64,000 bases of DNA from positions 124,001-188,000 of the forward strand of contig DATDPP010000079.1 in NCBI GenBank assembly GCA_035292685.1, in the 5' to 3' direction. Position 1 is the first letter of the stretch; every line of letters starts with the position of its first letter. This document shows positions 16,192 through 23,713 of this stretch, in pieces. The notes below the pieces were generated by a model. That model was not told where the DNA came from and did no database searches. It was given only the letters and a program-made list of their open reading frames with translations. Made by a program: the position numbers and the translations under genes. This stretch comes from JALYNX01 sp035292685. GTDB taxonomy: Bacteria; Actinomycetota; Acidimicrobiia; Spongiisociales; ZC4RG35.

Positions 16192-16197
16192 ACGCTA
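16192..16197 (-). promoter_or_regulatory. -10-like box TAGCGT for the FAH-gltX operon
   Basis: On the minus strand TAGCGT is 10 nt before the ATG at 16181. Confidence 0.4.
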
Positions 16198-16271
16198 GTG
16201 GTCTGTCGCTCAATTGATGCCGCGGTGTCGCCGAGCCACTCGGGGTCGCTGGCAAGGACGCAGGACGAAGG

Positions 16272-16287
16272 CGCACCTGTAGGTGCG
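16272..16287. repeat. Short palindrome in the 177-bp gap
   Basis: CGCACCT-GT-AGGTGCG, flanked by imperfect repeats of AGGACG(C)AGGACG. The surrounding gap (16182-16358) holds no gene that I can support. Confidence 0.45.
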
Positions 16288-16358
16288 TTGAGGACGAGGA
16301 CGCAGTCCAGCGGCGTCGAGGGCCGGCGAGACCGCGTAGCTATTTGGGCGACGGGCCG

Positions 16359-16868
16359 CTAGCCGAGGGAGCCCGACTCCCCCGGTGGTCGGTCTTTATG
16401 GGTCAGGGCCCAGCGCACCTGCTCCGGCTTGTTGAGCATCAGGGTCCGGTCCACCTCGGAGACCGCGGTCTCACCGGGCCGGGTTTCGTGGGGCACCGCC
16501 GCCTTCCAGCGCTCCTTCTGGGCAACCAACTCCGGGGTGCCCTCGAATCCGTAGCCACACAGGACCAGGGCAACCTCCAGATCCTCCTTGATCGGGGCCC
16601 GGCCCAGGGCGGCGGCGCGCGCCGTCATCAGCCCTGCAAGCACGCCGCGAAGGTTGGGGTCGTCGTCGGGAAGGTCGGAAATCGACAGCAGGTGGAGTGC
16701 CCACCCCGCATCAGGGCCGGCGGTGCCAAAACGCCCGCCCCGGGGCACCTGTTCGGGCGAGGTGATCACCCCGGGTCTGGACGGTCCCCCAACCCGGGCG
16801 GGTGGTGTCTCGAGCACCTTTCTCGGTCTTTCGGCCTCGGTGATCTCTAGATTCGGCTGCTGACCCAT
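16359..16868 (-). CDS. Conserved hypothetical protein coupled to ilvE
   Basis: 169-aa soluble protein without a recognised domain. The N-terminus GQQPNLEITEAERPRKVLETPPAR is polar and Pro-rich; the rest alternates helices (LRGVLAGLMTARAAALGRAP, DLEVALVLCGYGFEG). The ATG overlaps the ilvE stop (TGATG), so translation is coupled. I recall similar unnamed proteins in actinobacteria but cannot assign a role; the context links it loosely to branched-chain amino acid metabolism. Confidence 0.7.
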   Translation of the reverse strand: MGQQPNLEITEAERPRKVLETPPARVGGPSRPGVITSPEQVPRGGRFGTAGPDAGWALHLLSISDLPDDDPNLRGVLAGLMTARAAALGRAPIKEDLEVALVLCGYGFEGTPELVAQKERWKAAVPHETRPGETAVSEVDRTLMLNKPEQVRWALTHKDRPPGESGSLG

Positions 16869-17782
16869 CAGGTGAAGGTGAGCCATTCCCGGTAGTCCGA
16901 GAGCTTGCCGGCCACGGCGTCCGAGAACAGATCCTGGGCCTTTCGGGTCACCGGTCCCGGCCCACCGGTGCCCACCACACGCCTGTCGATCTCGCGCACC
17001 GGGGTCACTTCGGCCGCAGTGCCGGTGAGGAAGATCTCATCGGCCGTGTAGAGACTCCCCCGGGCAAGGTCTAGCTCCCGGACTTCGACACCTTCGGCCC
17101 GGAGCAATCGGATGACAGAGTCCCTGGTGATTCCTTCGAGAATCCCCGACGAGGCCGGCGGTGTTGAGACGACGCCTCCGCTCACCATGAACAGGTTCAT
17201 GCCGCTGCCCTCGGAGAGCGATCCTGAGTCGTTGAGCATGATCGCCTCGTCGAAACCGGCGGAGACCGCCTCCTGCTTGGCCAGGACCGAGTTCAGATAC
17301 TGTCCGCTCCCTTTGGCCGACGGAATGAAACTGCTGTGCGAGATGCGACGCCAGCTGGACACCATGGTGGTGATGCCCTTCTGAACCCCATCCTCACCCA
17401 TGTAACTGCCGAGGTAGAAGGCCGCCATGTAAGTGAGGACCGGGCTCGACGCCGGGTCGATCCCAAATGCGCCAGCCCCGTAGAAAGAGAGCGGGCGGAT
17501 GTAAGCCGATTCGAGCCCGTTGACCCGGAGTAGCTCGAGACACGCCTCGTCCAGCTGATCCACCGTCCAGGGCATCGGGATCCCGTAGGCGCGAGCGGAG
17601 GCGTTGAGGCGGAGCATGTGCTCATGAAGCCGGAATACGGCCGTTCCCTCTGGGGTCTTGTAGGCGCGGATGCCCTCGAAGACACCCGTCCCGTATTGAA
17701 GTCCGTGAGCGAGGAAATGAACGGTGGCATCGTCCCAATCGACGAACTCGCCGTCCACCCATATCTTGGATGACGGTTCCAT
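16868..17782 (-). CDS. ilvE: Branched-chain amino acid aminotransferase
   Basis: PLP-dependent class IV aminotransferase for Leu, Ile and Val. KIWVDGEFVDWDDATVHFLAHGLQYGTGVFEGIRAY, RLHEHMLRLNASA, the PLP-Lys segment SAKGSGQYLNSVLAKQEA, LNDSGSLSEGSGMNLF and TGTAAEVTPVREIDRR define it. 304 aa. The frame stays open far upstream (to 18352), but that part is antisense to pgpA, and the family N-terminus starts at MEPSSKIW. The ATG at 17782 is 7 nt after TAGCCT. Divergent from pgpA. Confidence 0.95.
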   Translation of the reverse strand: MEPSSKIWVDGEFVDWDDATVHFLAHGLQYGTGVFEGIRAYKTPEGTAVFRLHEHMLRLNASARAYGIPMPWTVDQLDEACLELLRVNGLESAYIRPLSFYGAGAFGIDPASSPVLTYMAAFYLGSYMGEDGVQKGITTMVSSWRRISHSSFIPSAKGSGQYLNSVLAKQEAVSAGFDEAIMLNDSGSLSEGSGMNLFMVSGGVVSTPPASSGILEGITRDSVIRLLRAEGVEVRELDLARGSLYTADEIFLTGTAAEVTPVREIDRRVVGTGGPGPVTRKAQDLFSDAVAGKLSDYREWLTFT

Positions 17783-17789
17783 CGCCAAG

Positions 17790-17795
17790 AGGCTA
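17790..17795 (-). promoter_or_regulatory. -10-like box TAGCCT for ilvE
   Basis: Minus-strand TAGCCT, 7 nt before the ATG at 17782. Confidence 0.45.
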
Positions 17796-17842
17796 ACTGC
17801 TGGTTCGGGAAGTGAAATCGTCAGTGGGTTGAACCCCCCTTT

Positions 17843-17893
17843 CGTAATTGGGATGCACAGGTCCGCATATGACCCCTGAGGGTCCCAATTACG
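17843..17893 (+). repeat. 51-bp palindromic repeat, copy 2
   Basis: Same CGTAATTGGGA ... TCCCAATTACG element as at 13950-14000, 46/51 identical when that copy is read on the minus strand. It lies between the divergent ilvE and pgpA promoter boxes. Confidence 0.85.
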
Positions 17894-17902
17894 GGTCTCG
17901 GA

Positions 17903-17908
17903 TAGTCT
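17903..17908 (+). promoter_or_regulatory. -10-like box TAGTCT for pgpA
   Basis: TAGTCT ends 9 nt before the ATG at 17918; no SD. Confidence 0.4.
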
Positions 17909-17917
17909 CGGCCCCCA

Positions 17918-18373
17918 ATGCACCGATTGGTCGCTTCGTTCTTCGGCTCCGGACTGCTGTTGCGGCGGATCAGAGGATCGGACGCAGGCTCGGGGACGGT
18001 CGGAGCTCTCGTTGCCCTCCTCTTCTCGTTGTGGGCGGGCTCGAGTCTTGGATGGCAGGCTCAGCTGGTCGGGGTGGTGGTGCTCTCCGTGGCTGCTCTG
18101 TGGTCGACACGACCCCTGGTCGCCGAGGTGGGAGATGCCGGCTGGATCGTGATCGATGAGGCCGCCGGCACCTTCGTCGCCACGATCGGCCTGCTCGGTT
18201 GGCCGGCGGTCGTCGCATTCGGCGTGTTTCGAATCGCCGACATCACCAAGAGCAGACTCACCGGAGTCGTCCAGGCGGAGTCGCTCCCTGAACCTTTCGG
18301 CATCGTCGCCGACGATCTGGTGGCCGGTCTCTACGGTTTGGCCGCGGGTCAACTGGTCAGGATCTTTCTCTAG
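17918..18373 (+). CDS. pgpA: Phosphatidylglycerophosphatase A-like protein
   Basis: Membrane phosphatase that would convert phosphatidylglycerol phosphate to phosphatidylglycerol. PgpA family features are visible in order: GSDAGSGTVGALVA, WIVIDEAAGTFVAT with the acidic pair, FRIADITKSR and PFGIVADDLVAGLYG with the DD motif, spread over about four membrane helices. 151 aa. Divergent from ilvE and followed by a universal stress gene. Confidence 0.82.
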   Translation: MHRLVASFFGSGLLLRRIRGSDAGSGTVGALVALLFSLWAGSSLGWQAQLVGVVVLSVAALWSTRPLVAEVGDAGWIVIDEAAGTFVATIGLLGWPAVVAFGVFRIADITKSRLTGVVQAESLPEPFGIVADDLVAGLYGLAAGQLVRIFL

Positions 18374-18433
18374 GGACCTACTCCCCTTCGGACCGGACCG
18401 GTTGATCGCCTATGTTGTGGGTTGGAGGTAATC

Positions 18434-18874
18434 ATGGAATGGCAGCCCAAGGCGATCGTGGTCGGAGTCGACGGCTCCGAGACCAGCCAAACCGCAGCTG
18501 AGCACGCGGTCGTCATCGCCCGTCAATGGAAGGCAAAGCTCTTCCTGGTGACAGTGGTCAGGACCCCTGAGGGCTGGTGGGGAGTCGGTGGAGCCCCTCC
18601 CTCTCCCGAGGCGCTGTCGGCCGCCATGGCGGAAGGCCAGTCGGAGGTTCTCAACGAGTTGGAAGAGAAGCTCGACCTGGACGGGATCGACTACGAGATG
18701 GTCGAAGAACTCGGCGAGCCCTCATCGAGATTGCTGGCCGTGACGGAAAGCAAGGGAGCCGACCTGATCGTGATCGGGAGACGGGGCGCCGGCCTCGCCG
18801 AAAGGATGATGTTGGGATCGGTGGCCGACAAACTCTGTCACCAATCTTCGGTCCCGGTGCTCGTCGTTCCCTGA
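18434..18874 (+). CDS. Universal stress protein (UspA family)
   Basis: Single Usp domain, 146 aa. Opens IVVGVDGSETSQTAAEHAV; the C-terminal nucleotide motif is GRRGAGLAERMMLGSVADKL (G-x2-G-x9-GS), so it should bind ATP. The ATG at 18434 is preceded by GGAGGT. Specific role unknown; Usp genes in actinobacteria are often tied to hypoxia or stationary phase. Confidence 0.9.
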   Translation: MEWQPKAIVVGVDGSETSQTAAEHAVVIARQWKAKLFLVTVVRTPEGWWGVGGAPPSPEALSAAMAEGQSEVLNELEEKLDLDGIDYEMVEELGEPSSRLLAVTESKGADLIVIGRRGAGLAERMMLGSVADKLCHQSSVPVLVVP

Positions 18875-18914
18875 AAGCTCTGGCACGGGCACGACTGACA
18901 ATCTGATTGCTTCC

Positions 18915-18920
18915 TACGCT
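18915..18920 (+). promoter_or_regulatory. -10-like box TACGCT for the CofC-like gene
   Basis: TACGCT is 7 nt before the GTG at 18928 and decides that start. Confidence 0.45.
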
Positions 18921-18927
18921 CGTTCGC

Positions 18928-19518
18928 GTGCCAATAGTTGCCGTTCTCCCGGTCAAACCCTTTCAGTTGGGGAAAGAGCGGCTCGCCGAGTCACTGACCA
19001 CCGATGCCAGAGTGGTCCTGGCTCAGGCCTTTGCCGAGCGCACAGCCGACACCTCCGCGGAGGCAGGCATGATTCCGCTGATCGTTGCCGGAGACCCGGC
19101 GGTTGCCGAGTGGGCGCTGATCCGGGGAATCCCAACTGTCGAAGATCCCGGGAGTGACCTCAGCGCCGCTGCCGCCGCCGGTGTGGAATGGGCCCGCGCT
19201 GCCGATTGCGACTGGTTAGTGCTCCATTGCGATCTGCCCTTGCTCCAGGTCGTCGAGTTAACCGAGTTGGCGAGTGCCATCGTTGAATCAGGGGCGGTGA
19301 TCGCACCCTCGGCAGACGGTGGCACCTCGGCGCTTGGGGCCGCAGAGCCGGTCGAATTCGCTTACGGTCTCGGGAGCTTTCACCGCCACCTCGCCCGGCT
19401 CCCGGGCGCCGCCGTGGTGACCCGGACCGGTCTGCTTCACGATGTGGACTCCCCGGCCGACCTCATTTCGGCCCGTCGCCACCCCCGCGGGCACTGGCTG
19501 GAGAGTGTCGTCGGATGA
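18928..19518 (+). CDS. CofC/FbiD-like guanylyltransferase (coenzyme F420 pathway)
   Basis: Nucleotidyltransferase that makes the GDP-activated 2-phospholactate or phosphoenolpyruvate unit of coenzyme F420. VAVLPVKPFQLGKERLAESL is the GTP-binding start; CDWLVLHCDLPLL is the conserved HxDLPLL motif, and APSADGGTSALG and FAYGLGSFHRHL follow. 196 aa from the GTG. It overlaps the glycerate kinase gene by 4 bp, hinting at a joint supply of three-carbon acid phosphate (inference). Other F420 genes are not in the window. Confidence 0.85.
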   Translation: MPIVAVLPVKPFQLGKERLAESLTTDARVVLAQAFAERTADTSAEAGMIPLIVAGDPAVAEWALIRGIPTVEDPGSDLSAAAAAGVEWARAADCDWLVLHCDLPLLQVVELTELASAIVESGAVIAPSADGGTSALGAAEPVEFAYGLGSFHRHLARLPGAAVVTRTGLLHDVDSPADLISARRHPRGHWLESVVG

Positions 19519-20720
19519 GTCGTTTCGATCAGCGAGTTCTGGCCGTGGACCCGCTCCGGCGGGCCGAGGTGCTCACCTGGTTGGAGGCAGGGTTGGAGGC
19601 GGCGGACCCGGAGCGTTTGACCCGCGAGGCCCTCAAGGCTTCCGAGCGCGACGGCCCGGCGGTGGTGATCGCTCTCGGTAAGGCGGCTCCGGCGATGGCG
19701 CGTGGCGCGGCAGCCTCGATCGAGGTGATCGGAGGGATCTGTGTCTCCGACCATGCCGAGCCGGTCCCCCCGATGTTGCTCGCCATGACCGGCGACCACC
19801 CCGTTCCCGCAAGGAGGTCCTTCGAAGCGGGGGCCGCCGCCCTCGAATCGGTGACGCATGCCCCGCCAGGCGCCCGGCTCCTGGCGCTGATATCGGGAGG
19901 CGGCTCGGCGGTCTGCGAGTCGCCGCGACCCGGCGTCAGCCCCGAGTACCTGAACACGGTGACCAGGGCATTGTTGAAGGAGGCTGCCAGCATCGAGGAG
20001 TTGAACCTGGTGAGGGGTCATCTCTCCTCCATCAAATGTGGCGGCCTGGCCCGAGCCGCAGGCAGGGTTATCGACACCCTGGTCATCTCCGATGTGGCCG
20101 GGGCCGACCCCGCGATCGTGGCTTCGGGGCCGACGATCCCCGTTCCCGCCGATCCCAGGGGGGCGCGCGAGGTCATGGCCCGCCATCACATCGAGATCCC
20201 GGCATCGGTCTGGGACGCCATGACCATGGATGTCGGGCCGCTCGAACGACCGGGAGTGACCCTGTTGGCCGATGGGTTGGATGCTGCCAAAGCGGTGGCC
20301 ACCGCCCAGACCGGCCCGCATCGGGTGTCGTCGGAATGGCTCGAGGGGGAGGTCGAGCCCTGTCTCCACCGCTTTCTCGCCGCGGCCGGCACCGGAGTCA
20401 CGATCGGGGTCGGCGAGACAGTCGTCGAGGTCACCGGCTCCGGACGCGGAGGGCGCAACACCCACGCCGCGCTGATGGCGGCAGAGCGCCTCACCGGGAC
20501 CGACGATCTCTTCGTCTCCTTCGCCACCGACGGGCTCGACGGTGAGTCCGGCAGCGCGGGTGCCATTGTCGACGGGACCACGATCGAGCGCGGGGGGAAC
20601 CCCCGTCAGGCGCTGGCCGCTTTTGACTCCGGGGGTTATCTCGCCCGAACCGGCGACCTGCTGCTCTGCCCAGCAACCGGGACCAATGTCGCCGATCTCT
20701 GGATTCTCTGGCGACAATGA
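19515..20720 (+). CDS. Glycerate 2-kinase (MOFRL/DUF4147 type)
   Basis: Phosphorylates glycerate to 2-phosphoglycerate with ATP. IALGKAAPAMARGA near residue 55, TGDHPVPARRS, LISGGGSAVCESPRPGVS, NLVRGHLSSIKCGGLA, VISDVAGADPAIVASGPT, and the C-terminal MOFRL part GGRNTHAALMAA / SFATDGLDGESGSAGAIVDG are all family motifs. 401 aa. It starts inside the stop codon of the CofC-like gene. Confidence 0.9.
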   Translation: MSRFDQRVLAVDPLRRAEVLTWLEAGLEAADPERLTREALKASERDGPAVVIALGKAAPAMARGAAASIEVIGGICVSDHAEPVPPMLLAMTGDHPVPARRSFEAGAAALESVTHAPPGARLLALISGGGSAVCESPRPGVSPEYLNTVTRALLKEAASIEELNLVRGHLSSIKCGGLARAAGRVIDTLVISDVAGADPAIVASGPTIPVPADPRGAREVMARHHIEIPASVWDAMTMDVGPLERPGVTLLADGLDAAKAVATAQTGPHRVSSEWLEGEVEPCLHRFLAAAGTGVTIGVGETVVEVTGSGRGGRNTHAALMAAERLTGTDDLFVSFATDGLDGESGSAGAIVDGTTIERGGNPRQALAAFDSGGYLARTGDLLLCPATGTNVADLWILWRQ

Positions 20721-20774
20721 CCGGCCGGAACGTAGAGTTAGCGGACCGACAGCGAGCAGGAAGCACCAGGAAGC

Positions 20775-21479
20775 GTGGAGAAGACAGTCGTAATCACGGG
20801 CGGCACCGGAGGTCTGGGGACAGCACTCATTCGCCGGCTCATTTTCGAGGACTACCGACTGGTCGTCACCTATCTCCTCCCTGACGAGGCAACCCGTTTC
20901 GAGGAGGAATTCGACATCGACGAGGACCGCCTCCTCCTGCTCCGTGTCGACGCCACCAACGCCGAAGCCGTCAACAGCCTGTTCAAGAGCGTCTCCGAGC
21001 AATGGGGGGCGATCCACGGTCTCTGCGCCCTGGTCGGCGGCTGGGCGGGAGGCCGCGATGTCGAAGAGACCGACGATGTGAGATTCGAGCGGATGCTGGA
21101 CCTCAATCTCCGATCTGCGTTCTACGCAGTGCGTGCAGCCGTCCCCTACCTTAAAGAGGCGGGATGGGGCCGAATCATCCTGATCGGCAGCAAGAGTGCG
21201 GTCGACTATCCGACCGGTCAGGCCGCCTTCAACATCTCCAAGGCGGGTGTGGTCGCGTTGGCCAAGTCGGTGGCACAAGAACTCGACGGCACCGGCGTCA
21301 CGGCCAACGTGCTGATGCCCTCGGTGATCGACACACCCGCCACCCGCCAGTCACTCCCGTATGCCGACTACGTGAACTGGCCGACGCCCGACGAGATCGC
21401 AGCGGTCGCCCACTTCCTGTTGAGCGACGACTCCGGGGTGATGAACGGGGCCTCGATCCCGGTCTACGGTCGGGCCTGA
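20775..21479 (+). CDS. SDR-family protein with catalytic Tyr replaced by Phe
   Basis: Rossmann SDR of 234 aa. TGGTGGLGTALIRRL binds the dinucleotide; N-terminal and central motifs are normal, and SxxxxxxxYPTGQAAFNISKAG is the active site. The position of the catalytic Tyr is Phe152, with Lys156 kept and Ser139 at the expected 12-residue distance. The codon is TTC, so this is not a reading ambiguity. It may be catalytically impaired, use another acid, or act in binding. GTG start after AGGAAG. It overlaps the convergent DUF2332 gene by 182 bp. Confidence 0.85.
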   Translation: MEKTVVITGGTGGLGTALIRRLIFEDYRLVVTYLLPDEATRFEEEFDIDEDRLLLLRVDATNAEAVNSLFKSVSEQWGAIHGLCALVGGWAGGRDVEETDDVRFERMLDLNLRSAFYAVRAAVPYLKEAGWGRIILIGSKSAVDYPTGQAAFNISKAGVVALAKSVAQELDGTGVTANVLMPSVIDTPATRQSLPYADYVNWPTPDEIAAVAHFLLSDDSGVMNGASIPVYGRA

Positions 21480-22461
21480 TCCCAAACTCGACCCATTCGC
21501 CGTGGGGATGCGCCTGTCCGATCGGGACCGGGACGCCTGCCCCGGCGACTAAGACCTTGGCCCATTCGTCGGCCCGGTCGAGGATCTCCATCGACACCCG
21601 GTACACCGGCCGCTCGGCCCGGGCCATGTCGCATATCTCCTCGACGCCGTCCCGAGCCTCGAGGGTGAGCTGTCCCAACGTGAAGGCGTTCATCACTATT
21701 GCCGGCTCCCCCGATGGCAACTGCCCCAGCACCCCGGGCAAGATGTCGAGGGCGTCACCGGCGACCATCTCCAGCCCGAGGCTCGAAACCAGTTCCAGGG
21801 CTTGGAGGAGCCGGGCCCTTCGTTCGTCTTGCTCGGGCCAGATCAAGGCGTCGAGCCACTGTTGGGAGTCGGTGTCGCCGGAGAGGATCGGGTTGAGGTC
21901 GAGGCCGGTTCGACTCAGAACATCAACATCATGCAAAGGGACTTCCGAGCCACGGGTCTCGCCTTCGAGGAGGACGGGCGACTCGGGCCCCCATTCCTGG
22001 TCCCCGAACCGGTAGTGATAGCGATCCAGGCCCAGGTTGAGGCCGGCGCTGGCTCCGATCTCGATCAGATGGAACCGCTCGAACGGAGCTGTCATCACCG
22101 CCGGCAGCAGGGCGATGCATCGCCGGCATTCGTTGGTCTGGGTGTAGCGGGTGTTGCCGAGCCCGACGATCTGCTCCTCGTGCTCGAGCACGAACCGGCG
22201 GAAGATGGGATCGATCTCCGCGGCCGGCAAGGGGTTGTCGACCAGCGATCCATACCAGCCGGCCAATTCCGAATCGGCCCCGCCCATCAGCAGATAGTGG
22301 ACACCTCCCAAGAGGAGATTGACATGAGGGAGGTGCTCGATCCGGTTGAGGACTCGCATCAATTCGGAATCGGCGGCGATGACCTCCACGAGATGGGCGT
22401 AAAGCGGGGAGCCATGCGCATGTTTGCCCCAGTCACGAACCCCCTCGGGGGTCACCCACAT
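21298..22461 (-). CDS. DUF2332 family protein with antisense C-terminal tail
   Basis: Uncharacterised family with a methyltransferase-like core: VNLLLGGVHYLLMGG, the conserved TQTNECRRCIALLPA, IEIGASAGLNLGLDRYHYRFG (motif I-like) and VMNAFTLGQL. 387 aa. Family proteins usually end near HGEWVEFG; here no stop follows, and about 60 extra Arg/Ser-rich residues are read antisense to the SDR gene before the stop at 21298. ATG overlaps the RNase HI stop (TGATG), so it is the last gene of an operon that starts with the histidine phosphatase or methyltransferase. Confidence 0.8.
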   Translation of the reverse strand: MWVTPEGVRDWGKHAHGSPLYAHLVEVIAADSELMRVLNRIEHLPHVNLLLGGVHYLLMGGADSELAGWYGSLVDNPLPAAEIDPIFRRFVLEHEEQIVGLGNTRYTQTNECRRCIALLPAVMTAPFERFHLIEIGASAGLNLGLDRYHYRFGDQEWGPESPVLLEGETRGSEVPLHDVDVLSRTGLDLNPILSGDTDSQQWLDALIWPEQDERRARLLQALELVSSLGLEMVAGDALDILPGVLGQLPSGEPAIVMNAFTLGQLTLEARDGVEEICDMARAERPVYRVSMEILDRADEWAKVLVAGAGVPVPIGQAHPHGEWVEFGIRPDRRPGSRPRSSPRSRRSTGSGRPLRSRRASASSRSRHTGVTGGWRVCRSPRASARWP

Positions 22462-23117
22462 CAGAACACCCGACGCCGGTAGGCGGTGGCCAGGGCGTCG
22501 GCGTACTCGTTCCATCGATATCCGTTGTGGGCCTTGATCCACTCCAGCCGGACCCCCGGTCTCTGCTCGTAGAGGGCGTGTGCCTCCTTCACCAGCTCCA
22601 GGTTGGCGATCGGCCCCGACGACTTCTTGGTCCATCCCCTGGCCTTCCAACCGTCGGCCCATTTGGTCACGATGTTGACGATGAGCTGGGAGTCGGTGTA
22701 CACCCGGGCTTGGGTGTCGGTGGGAAGCATCCCAAGGCCATGGATGAGGGCGACGAGCTCCATCCGGTTGTTGGTGGTGTGAGGCTCGGATCCGTGAGCC
22801 TGGTCGATGATCTCGTCGTCGACCACATGGACCACTCCCCAACCGCCAGGGCCCGGATTGCCCTCGGAGGCCCCGTCGGTGAAGACCCCGGACAGGGGGC
22901 CGTCGGTATATGAGGCCAGCACCTCGGATGTGGTGAGATCGCTCCCCTTGGTCCGGCTCACCGAGCCCTGCCCGTCATTGGGATTCGAAGGGGTCGAGCC
23001 ATCACCACCGGCGTCGTTCTTGCAGTCGAGACATTGGCGTGGCACCCATCCGGGGTATCGGGCAAGGATCTCGGGGCGGACATCGAATTGGCGGCCACAG
23101 GTGTCACAGGTGAACAC
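22461..23117 (-). CDS. rnhA: Ribonuclease HI with N-terminal zinc ribbon
   Basis: Cleaves RNA in RNA-DNA hybrids. The first 35 residues carry FTCDTCGRQFD and PRQCLDCKN (C4, C7, C29, C32), a zinc-ribbon-like module. After a linker the RNase HI domain shows VFTDGASEGNPGPGGWG, NNRMELVALIHGL, VYTDSQLIVN and WIKAHNGYRWNEYADALA, so all acidic catalytic residues are kept. 218 aa. GTG start at 23117, two nt after the methyltransferase stop. Longer upstream frames are antisense noise. Confidence 0.9.
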   Translation of the reverse strand: MFTCDTCGRQFDVRPEILARYPGWVPRQCLDCKNDAGGDGSTPSNPNDGQGSVSRTKGSDLTTSEVLASYTDGPLSGVFTDGASEGNPGPGGWGVVHVVDDEIIDQAHGSEPHTTNNRMELVALIHGLGMLPTDTQARVYTDSQLIVNIVTKWADGWKARGWTKKSSGPIANLELVKEAHALYEQRPGVRLEWIKAHNGYRWNEYADALATAYRRRVF

Positions 23118-23119
23118 AC

Positions 23120-23701
23120 CTAATTCCGTGTGAACACCGACACGAACTGCGGCGACTTCCACAGGTTGAACTCGTGGTGAGTCTCGGTGAGCCCGAAGGG
23201 CTCGACGATGCGACGCAGCTTGGCGGGCCACAGTTTGTGACAGTGGACCTGACGGGCCTTGAACGGGGTGCGATAGAGGATGACGGAGGTCGGTATCGCA
23301 TACAGACCCTGAACCGGCTCGGCGGGGTAGATGAAGAGAGCACGTCCTTGCGGTTGGAGGACCCTGGCGATCTCGGCGATCGCCGCGTCGAGTGGGGGAA
23401 TGTGCTCGATGGCGTGCACCGAGATGACGGCCTTGAACTCCTGGTCGTCGAACTCCAGACGCTCGGCCTGCATGCAGAGAACACGTTGGGTGCCTGCAAC
23501 CTCCCGGGCGTTGGGATTGGCGTCGATCCCGACGATGTCCACCCCCTTCCCTGCGAGTCGCTTGGTGAGATGACCGCTGCCGCAGCCCACCTCGAGGACC
23601 CGCTGCCCCGCGGCCAGCGGGAGTAGGCGGTCGATCGTCTTCAGGTGCTGCGGGTCCCATCGGTTGACCAGGGCGTAGCGGCGGGAGTCGTAGACGGACA
23701 T
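23120..23701 (-). CDS. Class I SAM-dependent methyltransferase
   Basis: Methyltransferase-11 type domain of 193 aa. VLEVGCGSGHLTKRLAGKG is motif I, VGIDANPNA the acidic beta-2 end, and ISVHAIEHIPPLDAAIAEIARVLQPQGRALF motifs II/III. Substrate unknown. The ATG is 6 nt after TAACCT, which itself overlaps the stop codon of the upstream histidine phosphatase. Followed after 2 nt by RNase HI. Confidence 0.88.
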   Translation of the reverse strand: MSVYDSRRYALVNRWDPQHLKTIDRLLPLAAGQRVLEVGCGSGHLTKRLAGKGVDIVGIDANPNAREVAGTQRVLCMQAERLEFDDQEFKAVISVHAIEHIPPLDAAIAEIARVLQPQGRALFIYPAEPVQGLYAIPTSVILYRTPFKARQVHCHKLWPAKLRRIVEPFGLTETHHEFNLWKSPQFVSVFTRN

Positions 23702-23707
23702 GGTGCG

Positions 23708-23713
23708 AGGTTA
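23708..23713 (-). promoter_or_regulatory. -10-like box TAACCT for the methyltransferase
   Basis: Minus-strand TAACCT, 6 nt before the ATG at 23701, embedded in the end of the upstream gene. Confidence 0.35.

Noticed and set aside
17783..18352. N-terminal extension of ilvE by about 190 codons
   Set aside because: It is antisense to pgpA and contains the 51-bp repeat; ilvE proteins start near MEPSSKIW.
19437..21278. 613-codon minus-strand frame opposite glycerate kinase and SDR
   Set aside because: No homology-like motifs; both plus-strand genes are clear.
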